Positions 30,535 through 42,004 of a DNA stretch of 64,000 nt are shown one piece after another. The notes under the pieces are model-generated. The model did no database searches. It was not told the DNA's origin and saw only the letters and a list, made by a program, of their open reading frames with translations. Every line of letters begins with the position of its first letter. Position 1 is the first letter of the stretch. Source of the DNA: Chara braunii (taxonomy: Eukaryota > Streptophyta > Charophyceae > Charales > Characeae). The stretch is from the NCBI GenBank assembly GCA_003427395.1, contig BFEA01000194.1, positions 837,733 through 901,732 of the forward strand, written 5' to 3'. A program made the translations under genes and the position numbers.

Positions 30535-31307
30535 CTAGACCAGCTTCGGGAACAGGTCCTCACTGGTTAGAGCCTGCAGGGTCATCGTCAGATCCTGTAG
30601 CATACAATCCTTCCTTTCCCTTTCTCCTGTTCTGGGAAGAGGAGGTGCTTCACCTTTGGGAAGAGGTCTGGAGATGGAGTGTGGCCTCCATGTCCAGCGC
30701 TGCCCCATCGAAGGACCTCCACTCTTTGTGGCCTGCGGTAAACAAGGCCTTGGCATATATGTTCGGAGCAGCTATGACAAACCATGTCAAGTTGTCCTGC
30801 TCAGACATCTCCAAACCAGGTGTGGGGGTTAGTTTCTCCCACTCTTCATAGAGCTTGGAGAGTGATCCACGCCACTTACTTTGGCCTAGTCTCACAAGCT
30901 CGTCATTTGCTTTGCAGGCCTTTTCCTTGTCTTCAAACCTGGTTTCCAGACAAGTGACAACAATCCAATCATCCAGCAGCTTCTGGGCCTTGCTGGCCTC
31001 AGAAGTTGCCCACTTAAGTGCAAGAGGGCCATTGTGGCACGCATCTTGTCCACCTCTAAATCGGTATAGCCCCTGAGGTAAGACTTCATCTGGGCTATCC
31101 AGTCTCAGATGTCCACTTAGGGGTCTTTCCCAGTGAACTTCTCAGGCTGGGCCATCTTAGGGAACCGCAGTTCCGGCTGCACAGCGTGGGAAGAAGTTGC
31201 CCACTTAAGCGCAAGAGGGCCACTGTGGCATGTATCTTGTCCACCTCTGGATAGGTATAGCCCCTGAGGTAAGACCTCATCTGGGCTATCCAGTCTAAGA
31301 TGTCCAC
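30535..31307 (-). pseudogene. Gag capsid region with internal duplication
   Basis: SLSKLYEEWEKLTPTPGLEM and SEQDNLTWFV match 38030-38150 (SLSKLYSTFE ... RLEMSEQDLL). Upstream, MRSYLRGYTYPEVDKIHATV occurs twice because of a 191-bp tandem duplication. Several frame changes. Confidence 0.7.
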
Positions 31308-31378
31308 TTAGGGGTCTTTCCCGGTGAACTTCTCAGGTTGGGCCATCTTAGGGAACCGCAGTTCCGGCTGCACAGCGT
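31001..31378. repeat. 191-bp tandem duplication inside gag
   Basis: AGAAGTTGCCCACTTAAG begins at 31001 and 31192, and the units stay alike to CACAGCGT at their ends. It duplicates the start of the capsid. Confidence 0.9.
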
Positions 31379-31930
31379 TGGAACTCGGTTCCCCTGTGGG
31401 CGCAGTCCCAGAGACCTGCACCACCTTCTCTTTTGGAGGAGGTGGTGGCATCTTGGGAGAGCCAGAACAGGATGGGTTTGGTGTTGGGGAAGGGTTAAGA
31501 GGAGGAGGGGCAGTAGGGCGAGGAGTAGGTACAAGAGTAGGGGGGAAATGCCAGAAGAACGCTGCTGACAGCAAGAACTCAACTGTTGAGATCCGTTCAT
31601 CCCAGGATGCAAAAACATGAGCGGATTCATACAGCAGTAACTCTGCAAGATTCCATGTGACATCAACCACACGGATGTCAACAGGGATCTTGGCAATATT
31701 GTCCAGCATCTTTTGGCTGCTGCTTTTTCCCTCCTAGCTGCCTCTGCCTTCTCCTTCTTTATTCTTTCTACTTCCTGAACTGCATCTGCAACAATTTTCT
31801 CTGCTGCTTTCAGGGCTGCGTCCACGAGGTCTTCCTCAGTCAGGGGTTTCTGTTCTACCCTGCCTGTCTAAGGCTTCACAAACTTATCCCCGCCTTCAGC
31901 AGGTCCCTTACCCTTGTCCTCATTAGCCAT
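31308..31930 (-). pseudogene. Gag N-terminal region
   Basis: Start MANEDKGKGPAEGGDKF at 31930, a stop after FVKP, then a charged helix (ALKAAEKIVADAVQEVERIK). After a frame change near 31700 a Pro-rich segment leads to LRFPKMAQPEKFTGKDP. The end resembles PKLTPPPMFSGEDPKVDVAD of the copy at 38450. Compared with that copy the coiled-coil part is shorter. Confidence 0.65.
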
Positions 31931-32727
31931 AATGGTCTTCTCGAAAATTTATTTGTCAGTAAACAAATAGAAAACTGAAAAATGATTTTGATTACCGTTC
32001 ACACGCAACACAAATAAAAATAATTTAACTTTGTTGTTTAGTAGAGACTACAAAATGTTTGGGATTTATGGAAGGTAGCGTCAAATATCCGAAAACAGTA
32101 TGGGAGATTACAGGTCCAGGCCAACGACCGAAACCGTCAACAGAATGGCCACGTCCGAGCCTGCAACCCGATCAGAAAGGCAATGGTGTTTGTGATCAGG
32201 CTCGTTGCAGAGCCTTCCCAGAACCGTTAGCATTCCACAACAAGTAGGAGAGATACTTTTTCAATGCAATCAGGAAAGAAAGAAATAAAACCGGAGCAGA
32301 TTTTGGTTACCGCTTTTGCAGGTTGGTGTTCTAATCAAAATAGGAGTATGTAGTTTCTCTGACGACCGAGCCCCTGACGCAGACAGACTTCATCATTGAC
32401 TGATCTTTCTCTGATTGCTCATTATGATTGCCCACTAACAGGACTGTCCGACAAATCGACAGTGACTGACATACCGAAACTAATTGCGGTTGACACTTAC
32501 AGAACCAGGTAGGCAATCACATCATGACAGGGTCACTCTGCAATCCCTCGGAGAGAAGATACACACAGTAAAAACTCGAAATACACAGAGAATTGAAAAA
32601 CAAATTCCCATTATGCAAACCCCCATCCTCCTCCAATCATTTTAGAGTACTTGATCCAAGAATCACAACCACATTTACAACAACCCCGAACAACCAAAAA
32701 CAAGTGTTAAACGAAGTATGCAGATTA
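31931..32727. other. Leader or remnant LTR of the 24.8-31.9-kb element
   Basis: No gene. AT-rich. I looked for a methionine-tRNA-like primer site and a copy of the neighbouring LTR and found neither. Confidence 0.4.
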
Positions 32728-33983
32728 TGATTCTGGTTGTCTGTGGTCTGAAGACCAACACTCACTCACGTAGACTCCCAGGTATGCCCATACATACACA
32801 GAAGGAAGGGGAGAGGATAGGAGTATCACACCGCACAGGGAGAGATAAACACAGCGGAAGACTTGACCATGCGATATGACAGGGTACACTGAAAGTGCAA
32901 TTCACTTCACTCAATCCTCACAACCAGTCATAAAGAAAAGCCGAGTAGATCACATCCAAGAACAATGAAACGACGATAGTCCAAACCCAGTATTACATTG
33001 TTTATTAAACTCAAAGTCTCAAATTGCCAGAATAACTTCAGACCCACAGTGCGCTGCTCAGAAATGAGCAGCGCTTCACTCCCCAACCCTGAGTAACCAC
33101 TCGTGACACCCCTGAGCCCTTGGAACCTCAAGCCCCACCCAATCACTTCCCCTAGAGAGCAACGCCACCCTGAAACAGGCCTCTGAGGCCAAGTGCCACT
33201 CAGAGGATGAAGAAGAAGACCAGCGCCACAGTATCTGATGATGACGAAGTGTCGAAAGACTTCCCGGGTGGAAGTATGCAGCAGCGTCACCAAATCCTGA
33301 CAAGATGACCTCTGAGGAAGGAGCTGGAGCTATGGCTGCAGCACCACAACCCTGTGACCCCACTCCGGAGGAGGGTTCAGCAGGGCACCAACTTTTCTCG
33401 CCTCCAGCAGACCTCGATAACCCAGACCTCTGACAGCCCCTCGTGCAGACAGAGTACAACGCAGGTCCCAGCTATGGCTGGCGCTCCAAAGGTCTGGCTA
33501 TGTCTGTCCCCCACAACGCTGAGCCGTCAACACTTCCGGTTCACGCATAGCGTAGCAGCGATGTACTCAGTACTAATTGCCAAAAGCCCTTAACCGATGT
33601 GCCCATCCGATCTATAACCCCACACTAGCCTAGACTCGACCTAGAGCGGACTGACTGGCCGACCGGTACCGTTTCCCTTTCGGCCTATCGGCCTCTACCT
33701 TACTAAGCTATAGGTCATAGGACGGTCTATCAACATAGGCCTTTGGGGCCTGTCTGTCCTAGGGTTAGCCCGGGCCTGCTATTCGTAGTTAGGATAGCTG
33801 TAGGAAATTCAGTTAGTACGGGCCTTTATTCTCCCGTATTTACAGATATGTCCCTTACTAATTTTCCTTACAGGAAGGTCACTCGGTTAGCCCTCAGCCG
33901 AACAAAATTATGAATTTGTCCTACCTATGGTACAGCCTCGATAAAGAGAGGCTACTGGCGACCAGAAACAGCAAGTCATTGCA
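32728..33983 (-). repeat. 3' LTR
   Basis: On + it starts TGATTCTGGTTGTCTGTGGT and ends GTCATTGCA. It is a direct repeat of 39969-41216 over its whole length. Outside it on the left is unrelated DNA; on the right lies the polypurine tract. Confidence 0.93.
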
Positions 33984-34002
33984 GACCTACCCTCCCTCGG
34001 AG
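33984..34002 (-). promoter_or_regulatory. Polypurine tract
   Basis: On the - strand GAGGGAGGGTAGGTC lies directly before the 3' LTR (TGCAATGAC). Such tracts prime plus-strand cDNA synthesis. Confidence 0.75.
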
Positions 34003-34016
34003 CGAGGACCTCCGAG

Positions 34017-34469
34017 CTAGGGGCGTAGGCGTGCCAAGCGTCGAAGGGATTCTCCCTTCTGCGCTGCCTCATACCTGAGGATAACAGACTTTGCGGTTTT
34101 AAGAAGTTCCTTGCGAGTAAACCAGCGATGTTCTGTATGTGGCTGGTATAAGAACTTCACAAGGTATTCCTTGTCTGGACTTGTACCTGACTTATCCTCA
34201 ACGGACTCCACCTCATATCCTTTGTCAGGGATAGGGGGACCGAACTGAGGAGGCCTGTTTGGGAATGCATCAGCTGAGGTGAATGGTAACAACTTAGATG
34301 CATGAAAGACAGGGTAGGTTTGTAGATGCAGAGGGACATCCACTATATAGGATGGTCCAAACGGATCAGCTCCCACTATATCTAAGACCTGCCATGGCCC
34401 CATGTTCCGTGGCAAGAGCTTAGGGGAAATGTCCTCCTCTTGTGACAGCTCAGAACTGAGTACCCACAC
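34017..34469 (-). pseudogene. Integrase C terminus with chromodomain
   Basis: GPWQVLDIVGADPFGPSY (GPY-like module), TYPVFHASKLLPF, then a chromodomain-like tail YEVESVEDKSGTSPDKEYLV ... HRWFTRKELLKTAKSVILRY. The last about 20 residues are Arg/Leu-rich and may be read-through. The frame joins the integrase part at 34382 through a one-base shift. Confidence 0.8.
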
Positions 34470-34789
34470 CCGGTACCTGTGCGAATTGTGGAGGGGCGTC
34501 TGTGCCTGTTAGCCTGCTGAATCATAGCCCTTTGGGCTTTGAGCAGGTTGGCACGGGCGCGCTCAATGTCCACACGGTAACGCCTGGTGAACTTTGTAGT
34601 TCCAGGTGTCAACGTAGGGGTAGCCTTATCGATGATGTCATCGAGAGGCTGCCATGGCTCACGACCCCAATGTAACTGATAGGGTGTAAAGCCTGTGGAG
34701 GAGTGTACAAACGTGTTATATACAAGTTGTGCAGGACCCAAATGGAGATCCCAGTCCTGCTGATCTGGACTGATCACAGAACGCAACAA
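34382..34789 (-). pseudogene. Integrase, end of catalytic core
   Basis: PDQQDWDLHLGPAQLVYNTF, HSSTGFTPYQLHWGREPWQP, then a helical linker KAQRAMIQQANRHRRPSTI. A short run of A/T at 34790-34800 with a stop separates it from the core. Confidence 0.8.
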
Positions 34790-34801
34790 CTAAAAAAAAA
34801 T

Positions 34802-35326
34802 CTAGTTCATCACTTCAGCCTGTCCATTGGCTTCAGGATGACGACCAGATGTCATATCCAGTCTGGAATGAAGGTAATCCCTGCAGTAGGATTGCCATTC
34901 ATTGCCCCAAAAACGAGGATCTCGGTCACTGACTATAGAGGTGGGTGGTCCATGATGTGTGACCCACCTGTCAGCAAATGCCGCATGAATGGCTGGAACG
35001 CGAGCCTCAACTGGTAAGGGGATGAACTCTGCGTATTTGGAGAACCGATCTACACATACCATGACCTGACGCATCCCATGAGAAGTAGTCCTACCCAGGT
35101 CAGTAAAATCAGCAGGAGCATCAGGGATAGGTAGTGGTTTGAGCAGGCCAAGGGGAGGTCGGTGTACCACCTTATTCCTTTGGCATAACTCACAGGTTTC
35201 CACATAGCGCAACATGTCACTCCTCATCTCCTTCCAGAAGAAGCGCTGCGACAGGGCTGCATACGATTTGAGGGCTCCAAAGTAACCACGAGCATCATGA
35301 CACTCTGACACTAGGAGTGTTCTCAA
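34802..35326 (-). pseudogene. Integrase zinc-binding domain and DDE core
   Basis: HDARGYFGALKSY ... CELCQRNK (HHCC), then DFTDLGRTTSHGMRQVMVCV (first D), SIVSDRDPRFWGN (second D), RHPEANGQAEVMN (E). A few residues are lost before the first D compared with 1620-1660 (PIPDAPADFTD against PIPERPGESLSMDFMD), an in-frame deletion. This is the longest intact part of the element. Confidence 0.85.
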
Positions 35327-35339
35327 CTTGCAGTCCTAG

Positions 35340-35688
35340 GGAATGCACAAGCGTTCCTCTCCTTTGCTGCAAGTATACAGCAGGTCTGAAACCAGAGTAT
35401 ATCCTGGTTCAGATGCAGGATCGTTTTGGAGGTTCCTAACTATAGGCCCAAAAATCACAACTAGGGGCAGCAGCTGGGCAACGGTCTGATGTGTCCTCTC
35501 TCCAAACGAGTGAGTAAAGGAGATCAGAAAAGAGTGTTAGGCCTACAAGAAAGGGCATCCGCTACTTGATTGTAGCAGCCCTTCTTGTGCTTCAGTTCAA
35601 AGGCAAACATGTCAATGAACTGAATATAGCGGGCAAGCTTGTCATTCAACTCTCCCTGGGATTTCATCCACTGAAGTGTGGAGTGATC
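35340..35688 (-). pseudogene. RNase H, C-terminal part
   Basis: - strand reading near 35530-35680: LQWMKSQGELNDKLARYIQF and NQVADAL, the end of the RNase H domain. It is separated from its N-terminal part by a stop at 35689. Confidence 0.7.
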
Positions 35689-36117
35689 TTAAAAGATCTT
35701 GAAGTGTTTGCCCAGGAGAAAGTGTTTCCAATGCTTGAGCGTTGACACAAGAGCATAAAGCTCTTTCTCATAGGTAGAGTCTTGCAGCTTCTTTGTTCTG
35801 ATCTTCTTGCTCATGTACTTTACAGGCTGTGGACCATTCTCATCATCCTGTTGAAGTACCACCCCTACACCATACTGACTAGCATCAGTGGTAAGCACAA
35901 AAGGCAAGGTAGGGTCCGGTAACTTCAAAACAGGGGCACGAATCAAGGCCTCCTTGAGACATGTAAAAACCTTCTGACACTCTGATGTCCAAAGAAAGGA
36001 AGTGTCTTTCTTTGTGAGATCAGTCAAGGGAGCTGCGATAGAAGAGAAGTTATGAATGAACTTCCTGTAATAAGAACCAAGTTCCAAGAATGACCGGTCA
36101 ATCCTGAATTGCAGCAA
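35689..36117 (-). pseudogene. RT thumb/connection and RNase H start
   Basis: SYYRKFIHNFSSIAAPLTDL, APVLKLPDPTLPFVLTTDAS (catalytic D of RNase H in TTDAS), VKYMSKKIRTKKLQDSTYEK and LYALVSTLKHWKHFLLGKHF. The frame ends early at 35689. Confidence 0.85.
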
Positions 36118-37009
36118 CTTTCGTTGCTTCAGAGGCCAACCCCTCTCCAGAAATGACGTGACCCAGATAGATCACAGAGGGAACCCCAAAAGAGGACTTC
36201 TCCCTGTTGATTTTGTACTGGTTATCATGTAGTGCCTGGAGGACCGGAGCCAGATCCTGCTCATGCTCCTGGGCAGATCGAATGAATACCAGGATATCAT
36301 CCAGGTAGACAACTACAAATCTGTCTAGGTAAGGCCTGAGTATGCGATGCATCTCTGTCTGCAAGGTGCCCAGGGCATTGCAAAGACCGAATGGCATGAC
36401 CAGGTACTCATAAGTACCATACCTGGTCTTGAAGGTTGTCTTGTGGACATCGACTTCAGCCATCTCAATCTGGTGATAACGAGATTTGAGATCGATCTTG
36501 CTAAAGATGGTACAACCCTGCACCATGTCCAACAGATCATCAATGCGAGGAAGGGGCTCTGTGGACTTCCTCGTGATTTTATTGAGACCTCGATAGTTCC
36601 CGCACATCCTGAACTCGCCATTCCCCTTTGGAACAAAGAGGATTGGTGCCCCAAACTCAGATGTGTTGGGCCTGATCCAGCCCTTGTTGGTCAGGGTCTC
36701 CAACTGTTTCCTGAGCTCATCAAGTTTAGCAGCTGACATCCTGTAGACTCGACCCTTGGGAGGGACCGAACTAGGGAGGATCTCAATCTTATGTTTGGTC
36801 TGCCTATGGACAAGTCCAGTAGGCTCCTCCATAAGATCTGAGAAGCGGTCAACAACCTGCTGAATTTGAGAGGGACAGGGAGAAGTTTCCACATCAGTCT
36901 GTTTGACATAAGCCACAAACAGACGGGTGTGGTCAGTCTGGCGAGAGAAACGCAGAAATCTGCTCATGCAGTAACAACTGCTGGCCAGATGGTACTCGTC
37001 TGCGAGCAA
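36098..37009 (-). pseudogene. Reverse transcriptase
   Basis: Complete palm and fingers: GLVHRQTKHKIEILPSSVPP, APILFVPKGNGEFRMCGNYR, IFSKIDLKSRYHQIEM (motif A), MPFGLCNALGTLQTEM (motif B, with G where most copies have P-A), and [10 protein letters not shown] (motif C, catalytic YLDD), then KINREKSSFGVPSVIYLGHV. 303 codons stay open. The frame ends at IQD, with the next part one frame off. It would copy element RNA into cDNA. Confidence 0.9.
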
Positions 37010-37128
37010 ACAAGGGCGATAGACCCCATGCCGGTCAGGTAGCTCAACCCTAGGGATCCGCTAGTCGATCCTACAGCAGTAGTGATCCTGACTGTGGAAG
37101 AGTCGCCAATACGAACCTCTATAGGCTG

Positions 37129-37473
37129 TCACAATTTCACTAACCTTTGATCCAAGTGCAACTTGTTGACTGCCTTGGGAGATATGAAGTCGCGAGTAGC
37201 CCCACAGTCTAAGAACCCTTTGATCTTGGTTCCCAGGATAGAGGGTCGAAGTAGGATGAGTTTTGACCTATGCTTTTTCTTCTCCTGCAAGGACAGGAAG
37301 AAAACAGCAAGGTACTGAGCATCCTCCTCCTCCCATGTTTCATCCAACTTAGAGTCCTCAAAGATGAAGGACCCTGAAGACGCAACTCCAGAAATAGAAC
37401 CAGCGAGAGAATGTGAAGATTCACCTTCTTCAGAAAGTGAATCAACATTGGTGGAAGGAGCTGCTGCTTCCAC
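37129..37473 (-). pseudogene. Protease N-terminal part
   Basis: Acidic linker (DETWEEEDAQYLAV), LILLRPSILGTKIK, then the active site GFLDCGATRDFIS with Cys in place of Ser/Thr after the catalytic Asp. It stops at 37129 soon after the triad, and the second protease half is in other frames at 37010-37128. Confidence 0.75.
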
Positions 37474-37484
37474 CTCCCTCTGCT

Positions 37485-37787
37485 CTAGTTTTTTGAACTA
37501 GAGCTGTCTGTGGACCTGTGAGGCATGTTGTGACAATCCTTTAAGAAGTGGTCCCCCTCGCACCTCAAGCAGACACCCTTACCCTTTCTTTTCCTCCAGA
37601 CCCCCTCCTGGATCCTGAGTGTATGCCAGGGGAAGGTGGAAGGATCAAGGGGGTCAGCTGGCCAACGGACGCCGCGTGGTAGAGGTACTCTCTGGACACC
37701 AGGGGAAGAGGCACGTCCCTTACCTTTCCCCTTACTACTGGTTGATGCCTTTTGGGCTGAGGCTTTACCCCTTGCCATGCCCATCAA
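37485..37787 (-). pseudogene. Gag C terminus with CX2CX3HX4C knuckle
   Basis: Basic linker KGKGKGRASSPGV, WPADPLDPSTFPWHTLRIQE, then VCLRCEGDHFLKDC, a knuckle with the shortened X3 spacing. It is followed by a Ser-rich end. Confidence 0.75.
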
Positions 37788-38637
37788 AGCATCAGTCAGG
37801 GCAAGAACAATAGGTCTGCAGCAGATGAGGGAGCAGTCCCAGAAGGAGGGGTCCCACCCTGGGATGCTGCATCACTATCTGAACCAGATGCTGCAGCAGC
37901 AAACAGGGCACCCTTCCTCCTCCTTCGCCCCTTTGAGGAGGGTCTCTTCCTTCCTTCAAAAGGTGCTTCATGGACATGGAGTTTGGACTCCAAGTCCAGG
38001 GCTGCTCTGCCAAAGACCGCCAGTCCTTGTGGCCCTGAGAGAATAGTGCCAGCTGGTATTGCTCAAGCGCCGCAAAAGAAATGAATGAGCAGATCCTGCT
38101 CACTCATCTCTAACCTTGGAGTCGATGTCAAACTCTCAAAGGTAGAATAGAGTTTGGACAAGGAGCCATCGAATTTCTTTTGGCCCAGGCGCAAAATTTG
38201 TCTGCTGCTTTTCTGGCTTGCTCCTTGTTTGCAAACCTATCCTGCATGGCCTGCAAAAAGCCAGCCACTCCCAACCTCTGAGCCCAATCAGACATCTCCA
38301 TCCACTGCTTGCTGGAAGTGGAGGTGCACCATTTCAGTGCAGTCCTCTCCAGACGAGCGAGGATGGCAAACACCTTTACATCCTCATCACATTTGAACCC
38401 ACTCAGGTAAGTTCTTTGAGCAGTGACCCAATCTGCAACATCCACCTTTGGGTCCTCGCCAGAGAACATGGGTGGAGGGGTCAGCTTGGGCCGTTGGAAA
38501 TCAAATGGACCTAAGGGTTGTGAAGGTGTTGTTGATTTGGGGGTAGAGGGAGGAGATGTGGGTCTGTTGAGAGCGTGCTTGAGAGGGCCCAGGAGAGGGA
38601 GGAACTGTCTGAGCAGGCAGGATCTGCAGATGAACAA
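37788..38637 (-). pseudogene. Gag capsid region
   Basis: PPPMFSGEDPKVDVADWVTA, LSGFKCDEDVKVFAILARLE, KWCTSTSSKQWMEM and FLQAMQDRFANKEQARKAAD form a retrotransposon-gag capsid. In a second frame at 38000-38130 LYSTFESLTSTPRLEMSEQD continues it. Frameshifts at about 38150 and near 38550. Confidence 0.75.
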
Positions 38638-39037
38638 AGAGACGGTCCAGTTTGGAGGAAATATCCTTCAGCTGCTGAGTGTGCTCAACCATGCTGTCCT
38701 CCAGACTGGTGATTTTGGCGTCCCAGTTAGTAAAATAGGACTGAAGAATTTCATCCTGCAAAAGGACGGATTCAGCTACGTCCTTATCGTACTGACTGGA
38801 GCTGCCACTCGTCCTGACCTTCTCTACATCAGCTGCCGGTTCCCTCCTCCTTGTTTCCTTCTTGGCAGATTCCTCCTTCCTTTTCAACTCAGCCTTTAGA
38901 GACTCAACTGCCTGGGCCTGCAGGCGGAGTTTCTCCTCCTGGGCCCGCAGTTTAGCCTCTAAGGGGTCAAGCGGAATCTGAGACTTTACTTTAGAAGCCT
39001 CTCCCTTCTCAGCATCTGCCATCTTGTTTTTTCCCAC
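38501..39037 (-). pseudogene. Gag N-terminal coiled-coil region
   Basis: Likely start MADAEKGEASKVKSQIPLDP (Met at 39022; an upstream Met at 39037 is also in frame). A heptad-like Leu/Glu/Lys helix (LEAKLRAQEEKLRLQAQAVE) and a second helix (EILQSYFTNWDAKITSLEDS) follow. The reading shifts frame near 38550 into the capsid part. Confidence 0.75.
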
Positions 39038-39956
39038 AATTCAGATAAATAAAAATAACCAATTAATCAGAGACAAACAGGAAGTAGCAGTAATTGAGCT
39101 TTCTCTGCAGTACTCACTCAGTTGCTGCCACCTGCCTGGAGAGAGAAAGCTGGTTAATTTGAGCAAGTGAGTGCTCAGTCTCTGCAGACCACTTGAGGGT
39201 CAGGGTCAGTTAAGAGAAATCTTAGCAAAAACCAGTTTCACGATTTTCCAATCCCTGCCCTAACACATCAATTGCATGCCATAATTGCAAATCCTGCATC
39301 AATCAATTGCAGGATGTAGTCCTGGACTGATTAGTGGAGATTAGAAGTTAGACAGAGTGACTAATTAGAGATATGACCAAGATACTGCGATTTACAGGTA
39401 ACCCTATTTTTAGACCTACCCTACAGACTTCACCCCCTGTCTCGCCAGTTTCATCTCCTGATGATACCCAATGTTCCCATGTACCAAACTGCCTGAAACT
39501 TGGTGATCCAGCAGACTACCCTGAGGCGCTTCACCCCCAACTGTCAGATTCAACGAATTTGGACTCCCGGGTGCAGATAACTGACAACTTCAGTACACCG
39601 CCACTTTACCCTATACAACGCTGATTGGAAATTGGGGATCCTGACCCAATTCCAAAATCGCAACATCCTGAGATCACTTCCTTGCACATCGCTAGTCTCC
39701 AGATGAATCGCCAAGCTAAAAATAGCCTCTCAGAGCCTCCCAGGCCTCTGAGCACCAATCACCAACCACTCCTGCACAACCCTAGTCAGGAGTGAGTCAC
39801 CCTCTGCCCAATTCTTCTCGCCACACACTCACCACCACCAACCTTACTGACAACCACCCTGAAGATGATGAATCGCCATGAAACTCAACTCCAGTATCTC
39901 GCCAGATGATGATGGTTGCTCCAAGTCATCAATCACTCCAGTGTCTGGATCCAATC
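39038..39956. other. Untranslated leader of the full-length element
   Basis: About 920 bases between primer site and gag, without a protein-like frame. Confidence 0.6.
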
Positions 39957-39968
39957 GCTCCGATGTTA
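39957..39968 (-). promoter_or_regulatory. Primer-binding site, decayed
   Basis: On the - strand TAACATCGGAGC follows the 5' LTR directly. It matches TGGTATCAGAGC at 8 of 12 bases, and shares ATCGGAGC with the site at 19541-19555. Confidence 0.55.
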
Positions 39969-41216
39969 TGATTCTGGTTGTCTGTGGTCTGAAGACCAAC
40001 ACTCACTCACATAGACTCCCAGGTATGCCCATACATACACAGAAGGAAGCGGAGAGGATAGGAGTATCACACCGCACATGGAGAGATAAACACAACGGAA
40101 GACTTGACCATGCAATATGACAGGGTACACTAAAAGTGCAATTCACTCCACTCAATCCTCACAACCAGTCATAAAGAAAAGCCGAGTAGATCACATCCAG
40201 GAACAATGAAACGATGATAGTCCAAACCCAGTATTACATTGTTTATTAAACTCAAAGTCTCAAATTGTCAGAATAACTTCAGACCCACAATGCGCTGCTC
40301 GGAAATGAGCAGCGCTTCACTGCCCAACCTTGAGTAACCACTCGTCACACCCCTGAGCCCCTGAAACCTCAAGCGCCACCCAATCACTGCCCCCAGAGAG
40401 CAGCGCCACCCTGAAACAGGCCTATGAGGCCAAGTGCCACTCAGAGGATGAAGAAGAAGACCAGCGCCACAGTATCTGATGATGACGAAGTGTCGAAAGA
40501 CCTCCCGGGTGGAAGTCTGCAGCAGTGCCACCAAATCCTGACAAGATGACCTCTGAGGAAGAAGCTGCAGCTATGGCTGCAGCACCACAACCCTGTGACC
40601 TCACTCCGGAGGAGGGTTCAGCAGGGCACCAACTTTTCTCGCCTCCAGCAGACCTCGATAACCCAGACCTCTGACAGCCCCGCGTGCTGACAGAGTACAG
40701 CGCAGGTCCCAGCTATGGCCGGCGCTCCAAAGGTCTGGCTATGTCTGTCCCCCACAAGGCTGAGCCGTCAACACTTCTGGTTCACGTGTAGCGTAGCAGC
40801 GATGTACTCGGTACCAACTGCCAAAAGCCCTTAACCGATGTGCCCATCCGATCTATAACCCCACACTAGCCTAGACTCGACCTAGACCGGACTGACTGAC
40901 CGACCGGTACCATTTCCGTTTCGGCCTCTCGGCCTCTACCTTACCCGGCTATAGGCTATAGGACAGCATAGGCCTTTAGGGCCTGTCTGTCCTAGGGGTA
41001 GCCCGGGCCTGCTATTCGCAGTTAGGATAGCTGTAGGAAATTCAGTTAGTACGAGCCTGTGTTTTCCTGTATTTATAGATAAGTCCCTCACGAATTTTCC
41101 TTACAGGAAGGTCACTCGGTTAGCCCTCAGCCGAACAAAATTACGAATCTGTCCTACCTATGGTACGGCCTCGACAGAGAGAGGCTACAGGCGACCAGAA
41201 ACAGCAAGTCATTGCA
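39969..41216 (-). repeat. 5' LTR
   Basis: Direct repeat of 32728-33983, with TG...CA ends. Differences are mostly single bases plus a few small indels. It should hold the element promoter; I could not pick a convincing TATA box. Confidence 0.93.
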
Positions 41217-42004
41217 CAGGAGTCTTCTTCTTCCTCCTCGCCAGGTCATACCCCTGGCTATGGCTGCCGTAGCAGCCGTAACCCCACAGCTGTCACAACG
41301 TGCCAATCTGAAGTAGCAATCCCAATGACAGCAACGCCAGCTCTGCCTCTTTCTCACAATGCGGGCAGCTCGTGCTCAACCTCATCAACGTAGTGAGCCT
41401 TGTATGTGAGAGGCACAGTCAAGGGGGAGTTAAAGAAAAGAATGATCAAAATGAATGGTTTCAGTGTGCTCTTCGTGTTCGCCTTCTGTAATTTTTATCG
41501 TTTGTGCTCTATTTTAGTTCATGTGACAATATATTGTATTGCTCACAATCAGCAAGTTGCATTGAGAGTGAAGTTCTATGGTTGCGCTGGTCGTCTATTT
41601 TCAGAACATTGAACCCTGCACTGTCGCACCTATTCTTTTGTTCCACCTTAGGGGTCCCTGTGCTCGTACTCCTTGGCCCTGCTTATTTCTCTTGCTTAGT
41701 CTCACATTTCAAATTTAATATTTCCATTTTTCAATTTCCACACCATATTTTGTGTTTAGGAGCGACTCAGTCTGTATGTATGTGTAAGTTTTGCCTCTGT
41801 CTGTCTGTCTGTGCCAGTCTATCTTTGCCTGCCTTTATGTGTCTACCCACCTGTGGTGTTCCTATTCCCGTAGACATCTTGTACACGTGCCTGCATCTGT
41901 GTGTGTCTCACAGACACAGGAATACTCAACCTGGCCCATGTGGGTAGAGGATCACCGACACACCTGATACTTTACCCATCATCTGTGGTGAATCTGGTGA
42001 TGTT
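41217..42004. other. Non-coding stretch
   Basis: No supportable gene. T-rich. A 147-codon frame (41504-41947) is Cys/Leu/Ser-rich without motifs. Confidence 0.4.

Larger units (their letters stand above)
24812..31930 (-). mobile_element. Ty3/gypsy element, broken and twice interrupted
   Basis: In - strand order: gag (31930 to about 30185), protease, RT, RNase H, integrase (to about 24930). A poly(A) retroposon (26199-26932) splits RNase H, and a hAT-like transposon (27621-28867) splits RT. With these removed the order matches the neighbour at 32.7-41.2 kb and the proteins align through most of their length. No LTR pair was found, and the chromodomain found in the related copies is missing where this copy ends. 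Confidence 0.85.
32728..41216 (-). mobile_element. Full-length Ty3/gypsy chromovirus-like element with two LTRs
   Basis: The 5' LTR (39969-41216), primer site, leader, gag, protease, RT, RNase H, integrase with chromodomain, polypurine tract and 3' LTR (32728-33983) are all present on the - strand, about 8.5 kb in total. Both LTRs begin TG and end CA. Every gene is broken. In the first 260 or so aligned LTR bases I count nine substitutions (3-4%), so insertion was old but not ancient. A 5-bp target duplication is not clear (GATTA left, CAGGA right). Confidence 0.93.
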
